Shown here piece after piece: positions 21,859 to 24,489 of a stretch of DNA of 24,489 bases. The notes below the pieces were generated by a model. The model was not told the DNA's origin. It saw only the letters and a program-made list of their open reading frames with translations, and made no database searches. How positions within the stretch are numbered: position 1 is the stretch's first letter; every line of letters begins with the position of its first letter. The stretch is from a virus, in IMG/VR virus record IMGVR_UViG_3300035070_000812, positions 1 through 24,489 of that record. One strand, written 5' to 3'. The position numbers and the translations under genes are program-made.

Positions 21859-22401
21859 ATGCCACGTAGTAGCAACGAAGGTAAAGCACAAATAAAAGAA
21901 TGGGTAAGTACTATCTATCCTGAGTATTTTCATATACTTGATGTAGCTACAGGACAAGGTACTTATTACAATATGTTTAATGATCTCGATAATTTAAAAA
22001 ATTGTAAGTGGACGGGTATAGAAATATGGCCACGCTGGATCAAAAAATTTGCCTTGAAAGAAAAATATAATACTTTGTTTCAAGAAGATATTAGAACATT
22101 TGATTATAACGCACAAACTCCTAATATTGATATTGCATTTGCTGGTGATGTTTTAGAACATATGACCAAAGTTGAGGCAATTGCACTAGTTAGCAAACTA
22201 TTAGAAGTAACTGATAATCTAATAGTAAGCATACCGATTGTATATATGCCACAAGGTGCAGACGGCGGCAACCCTTATGAAATACATGTAAAACCAGACT
22301 GGTCTCATGAAGAAATGTTAGAATCATTCCCTCAAATTAAAAAAAGTTGGGCAGGGAAAAAAATAGGAGTATATTGGCTATCTCCTAAGGAAAATAATTA
22401 A
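21859..22401 (+). CDS. Class I SAM-dependent methyltransferase
   Basis: 180 residues with a strong AAAGGAG ribosome site. Rossmann-type motif I is ILDVATGQGTYY (26-37), slightly unusual as Ala-Thr-Gly-Gln-Gly; the acidic residue after strand 2 is E55 in GIEIWP; motif IV-like DIAFAGDVLEHM (91-102); strand 5 LIVSIPIVYMPQG (121-133). The C-terminal GNPYEIHVKPDWSHEEMLE resembles small-molecule or sugar methyltransferases of phage glycan loci. There is no DNA methylase DPPY/NPPY motif, so a DNA target is unlikely. Stop overlaps the next start (TAATG). Confidence 0.72.
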   Translation: MPRSSNEGKAQIKEWVSTIYPEYFHILDVATGQGTYYNMFNDLDNLKNCKWTGIEIWPRWIKKFALKEKYNTLFQEDIRTFDYNAQTPNIDIAFAGDVLEHMTKVEAIALVSKLLEVTDNLIVSIPIVYMPQGADGGNPYEIHVKPDWSHEEMLESFPQIKKSWAGKKIGVYWLSPKENN

Positions 22402-22961
22402 TGAGTGACTGGATTGCGCTATGGGACAGCAAAAGTTATCAAGAATTAAAAATTAAAAACTTTAATAATGTTGATACTTTATTAAATACTCCTCCTAAAC
22501 GCATTTTAGATATTGGATGCGGATATGCTTTTGAATCTGAAATGTTTCAAAAAAAATATCAAACAGAATTATATCTACTAGACAGTAGTATAGATAACAC
22601 TATAGATTTACAGCGACAAACTAATTATGGCCCTGCTGAAGGGTTTTCTTTTTATAATACTATCAATAAACTTAGACAGTCTTATGATCAGCGTAACATG
22701 AATTATAAGTTTATTGATACTAATAATATAGATTTAGACAAGTCTATAAAATTTGATGTAATTTATAGTTTTTTAAGTTGCGGATTTCACTACCCAGCGA
22801 ATACCTACAAGCAGCTCATTACGTCCCATTCAACTAGTAATAGTATTATTATTTTAGATTTAAGAAAAAAACATCTAACAGAACAATTAAAAGATATTAA
22901 TATTGTTAAAGTTGTTTATGAAAGTGAAAAACATATAACTGCTCAAATACAGTTTTTATAA
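22401..22961 (+). CDS. Second SAM-dependent methyltransferase-like protein
   Basis: 186 residues, coupled to the first methyltransferase by TAATG. Motif I is ILDIGCGYAFES (35-46), with D61 in LYLLDSS as the ribose-binding acidic residue. FIDTNNIDL (104-112) and FDVIYSFLSCGFHYP (118-132) match post-motif strands; SIIILDLR is strand 5. It is very AT-rich. The catalytic region is not one I can link to a named substrate. Probably methylates a sugar or other small acceptor with the neighbouring enzymes (inference). The stop is followed by a late-type octamer. Confidence 0.68.
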   Translation: MSDWIALWDSKSYQELKIKNFNNVDTLLNTPPKRILDIGCGYAFESEMFQKKYQTELYLLDSSIDNTIDLQRQTNYGPAEGFSFYNTINKLRQSYDQRNMNYKFIDTNNIDLDKSIKFDVIYSFLSCGFHYPANTYKQLITSHSTSNSIIILDLRKKHLTEQLKDINIVKVVYESEKHITAQIQFL

Positions 22962-22972
22962 TAAACTGTGTA

Positions 22973-22980
22973 CATAAATA
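22973..22980 (+). promoter_or_regulatory. Late promoter octamer directly before the cytidylyltransferase
   Basis: CATAAATA ends five bases before the ATG at 22986, putting the predicted +1 on the A of ATG. No Shine-Dalgarno is visible in the 24 bases between genes. Confidence 0.5.
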
Positions 22981-22985
22981 TCTAC

Positions 22986-23753
22986 ATGAGCAAAGTAGTA
23001 TTAGTAACTGGCGGCTTTGATCCGCTGCATTCAGGACACATTGAATATTTTAAATCAGCACGAGAATTAGGCGACAAATTAGTAGTCGGTGTTAATTCTG
23101 ATGCATGGCTTACACGCAAAAAAGGCCGGCCGTTTATGCCATTTAACGAACGGGCTGCTATTATCAAAGAACTAGCATGTGTTGACGATGTTATCGGATT
23201 TAATGACGATGACGACACAGCTCGCAATGCAATCGGACACATACTAGCAACTACAATAGATAATGTAGTATTTGCCAATGGTGGCGATAGAACCAATACA
23301 ACTACACCTGAATATGAAACTTATGGCAATTATCCTAGTGTAGAGTTTGTGTTTGGAGTAGGCGGCACAAACAAAGTTAATTCAAGCAGTTGGATACTTG
23401 ATGAGTGGAAAACACAAAAGACGGAACGTGATTGGGGATACTGGCGTGTGTTAGATCACAAGCCCGAGAAAGGTTACAAAGTAAAAGAACTTGTGATCTA
23501 CCCAGGCAAGAGTCTAAGTGATCAAAAACATTTTGAACGTAGTGAACAATGGCAAGTACTGCAAGGTATAGTAAAAATGGACACTGAGTATAATGCAATT
23601 GAAAACATTACACATTTAGAAGCACATTCTAGACCATATGAAATAGGTATGGAAGTTTGGCACAAAGCAAGTAATCCAGGAACAGAGAATGCACACATAC
23701 TCGAAATACAATGGGGTGTGTGCTACGAAGAAGATATTGAAAGAAGAGATTAA
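22986..23753 (+). CDS. Cytidylyltransferase-cupin fusion
   Basis: 255 residues from MSKVVLVTGG; an in-frame ATG at 22968 would add six residues. N-terminal ~140 residues are a nucleotidyltransferase of the cytidylyltransferase superfamily: GGFDPLHSGH (9-18) with the HxGH active site, VVGVNSDAWLTRKKGRPF (33-50), NERAAIIKEL (54-63) and GGTNKVNSSSWI (126-137), an altered version of the usual ISTT motif. Residues ~149-255 look like the cupin end of mannose-6-phosphate isomerase type II: GYKVKELVIYPGKSLS, KHFERSEQW with H182 and E187, and EVWHKASNPG with H226. So one chain may activate a sugar phosphate and isomerise or bind it. The join is unusual. Overlaps the next gene by TAATG. Confidence 0.7.
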   Translation: MSKVVLVTGGFDPLHSGHIEYFKSARELGDKLVVGVNSDAWLTRKKGRPFMPFNERAAIIKELACVDDVIGFNDDDDTARNAIGHILATTIDNVVFANGGDRTNTTTPEYETYGNYPSVEFVFGVGGTNKVNSSSWILDEWKTQKTERDWGYWRVLDHKPEKGYKVKELVIYPGKSLSDQKHFERSEQWQVLQGIVKMDTEYNAIENITHLEAHSRPYEIGMEVWHKASNPGTENAHILEIQWGVCYEEDIERRD

Positions 23754-24427
23754 TGAAAGTATTTGTAGGTTATGACCCAAGAGAAGATATTGCTTATCAA
23801 GTGTGTAAGCACAGTATACTAACTAGGCAACCAAACGCAAATGTACGTCCACTAGTGCAAAAAGAGCTACGTGATGCAGGATGGTATACTCGTCCTGTAG
23901 ATAAACTTGCAAGTACAGAGTTTACATTTACACGCTTCTTAGTACCAGAACTTGCAAACTTTAAAGGCTGGGCAGTGTTTATGGATTGCGATATGATCCT
24001 TACTACAGACATTAAAGAACTTTTTGATCAAGCAGATGACAAGTATGCTGTAATGTGTGTACAACATGATTATACACCTAAAGAAGGTATGAAGATGGAT
24101 GGACAAAAGCAAACAATCTATCCACGTAAGAACTGGTCAAGTGTTGTATTGTTTAACTGTGCGCATCCTAGTAATGCTAGACTTACACAGGACATGGTAA
24201 ATGATCCAGAACTTAATGGTGCTTATTTTCATAGGTTCAGTTGGTTAAAAGATGAAGAGATTGGCGAACTAGATCATACATGGAACTACTTAGTAGGAGT
24301 GTATGATGATATTGAAACACCAAAATTAATACACTACACTGAAGGCGGACCATGGTTTGAAAATTATAGAAACGGCGAGTTTAGTTTACGTTGGAAAGAA
24401 GAACTACAGGCGATGATGAATGGGTAA
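23753..24427 (+). CDS. Glycosyltransferase (GT8-like, DCD motif)
   Basis: 224 residues, starting in a TAATG overlap. MKVFVGYDPREDIAYQVCKH (1-20) is the N-terminal strand-helix of a GT-A enzyme; STEFTFTRFLVPELANF (54-70) precedes the DxD site FMDCDMI (76-82), which binds metal and nucleotide sugar. LFNCAHPSN and KLIHYTEGGPWFENY (near 190-205) fit the acceptor/donor side with a conserved His. I recognise similar proteins in marine phages. Likely adds a sugar in the same pathway as the upstream cytidylyltransferase fusion. Its end overlaps the next start by eight bases. Confidence 0.75.
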   Translation: MKVFVGYDPREDIAYQVCKHSILTRQPNANVRPLVQKELRDAGWYTRPVDKLASTEFTFTRFLVPELANFKGWAVFMDCDMILTTDIKELFDQADDKYAVMCVQHDYTPKEGMKMDGQKQTIYPRKNWSSVVLFNCAHPSNARLTQDMVNDPELNGAYFHRFSWLKDEEIGELDHTWNYLVGVYDDIETPKLIHYTEGGPWFENYRNGEFSLRWKEELQAMMNG

Positions 24428-24489
24428 AGTAGCAGCAATTGATAGTACAGGCGGCAACAACTATGCAAGAAAAGGACACGACTATGATC
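24420..24489 (+). CDS. Start of an unidentified gene, cut by window end
   Basis: An ATG overlaps the glycosyltransferase stop by eight bases and opens MGKVAAIDSTGGNNYA, continuing to the right edge without a stop. Only 23 residues are seen, too few to identify. The overlap pattern is like that of uvsX and its neighbour, so it is probably the next member of the cluster. Confidence 0.55.
   Translation, partial: MGKVAAIDSTGGNNYARKGHDYD

Overview
This window reads as part of the genome of a T4-like contractile-tailed phage (myovirus), most probably one infecting a marine, AT-rich bacterium. The evidence is a near-continuous run of recognisable T4-type genes: tail sheath gp18, tail tube gp19, gp4-type head completion nuclease, small terminase gp16, large terminase gp17, ssDNA-binding gp32, UvsX and a UvsY-like mediator. 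Several of these look more like marine T4-like phages (cyanophages, pelagiphages) than like coliphage T4: the gp32 lacks the full T4 zinc site, and the fibre has long chains of 'EGxxNxYFTxxR' repeats. No photosynthesis gene is present to point to a cyanobacterium, so the host is open. I see no tRNA, rRNA, CRISPR array or insertion sequence. No gene-free stretch exceeds 300 bases.

Layout. 1-4.8 kb: the 3' part of a giant repetitive fibre/adhesin gene, then a second fibre-like protein ending in a papain-like (C39-type) peptidase fold whose nucleophile position is Ser, not Cys. 4.8-5.7 kb: a virion structural protein and a small coupled ORF. 5.7-6.6 kb: a kinase gene with its own near-consensus sigma70 promoter, facing a minus-strand HNH endonuclease gene with which it overlaps tail to tail. 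6.7-12.5 kb: tail sheath (greatly enlarged), tail tube, a tail-tube-related protein and a small structural protein. 12.5-18.2 kb: gp4, gp16, two core/capsid-like proteins, gp17 and a large LysM-containing protein. 18.2-21.2 kb: a recombination block with gp32 under a consensus sigma70 promoter, uvsX, a small acidic ORF and uvsY. 21.2-24.5 kb: a sugar/glycan cluster with two glycosyltransferases, two methyltransferases and a cytidylyltransferase-cupin fusion, plus the first codons of one more gene.

Regulation. Two promoter classes can be read. Host-type sigma70 promoters (TTGACA-N16/17-TATAAT) precede the kinase and gp32. T4-type late octamers (GATAAATA, CATAAATA, GCTAAATA, AGTAAATA) precede structural genes. 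The late octamers fall into two spacing groups: some leave a 20-30 base leader with a Shine-Dalgarno, while others sit 4-7 bases before the ATG, so the predicted transcript starts at or beside the start codon. The clearest case is the large terminase gene, where a strong terminator, the octamer and the ATG follow one another directly and no Shine-Dalgarno is visible. Three clear rho-independent terminators separate gp19, the gp17 leader and uvsX from what precedes them. Within units, genes are tightly packed with TAATG or ATGA overlaps, suggesting translational coupling.
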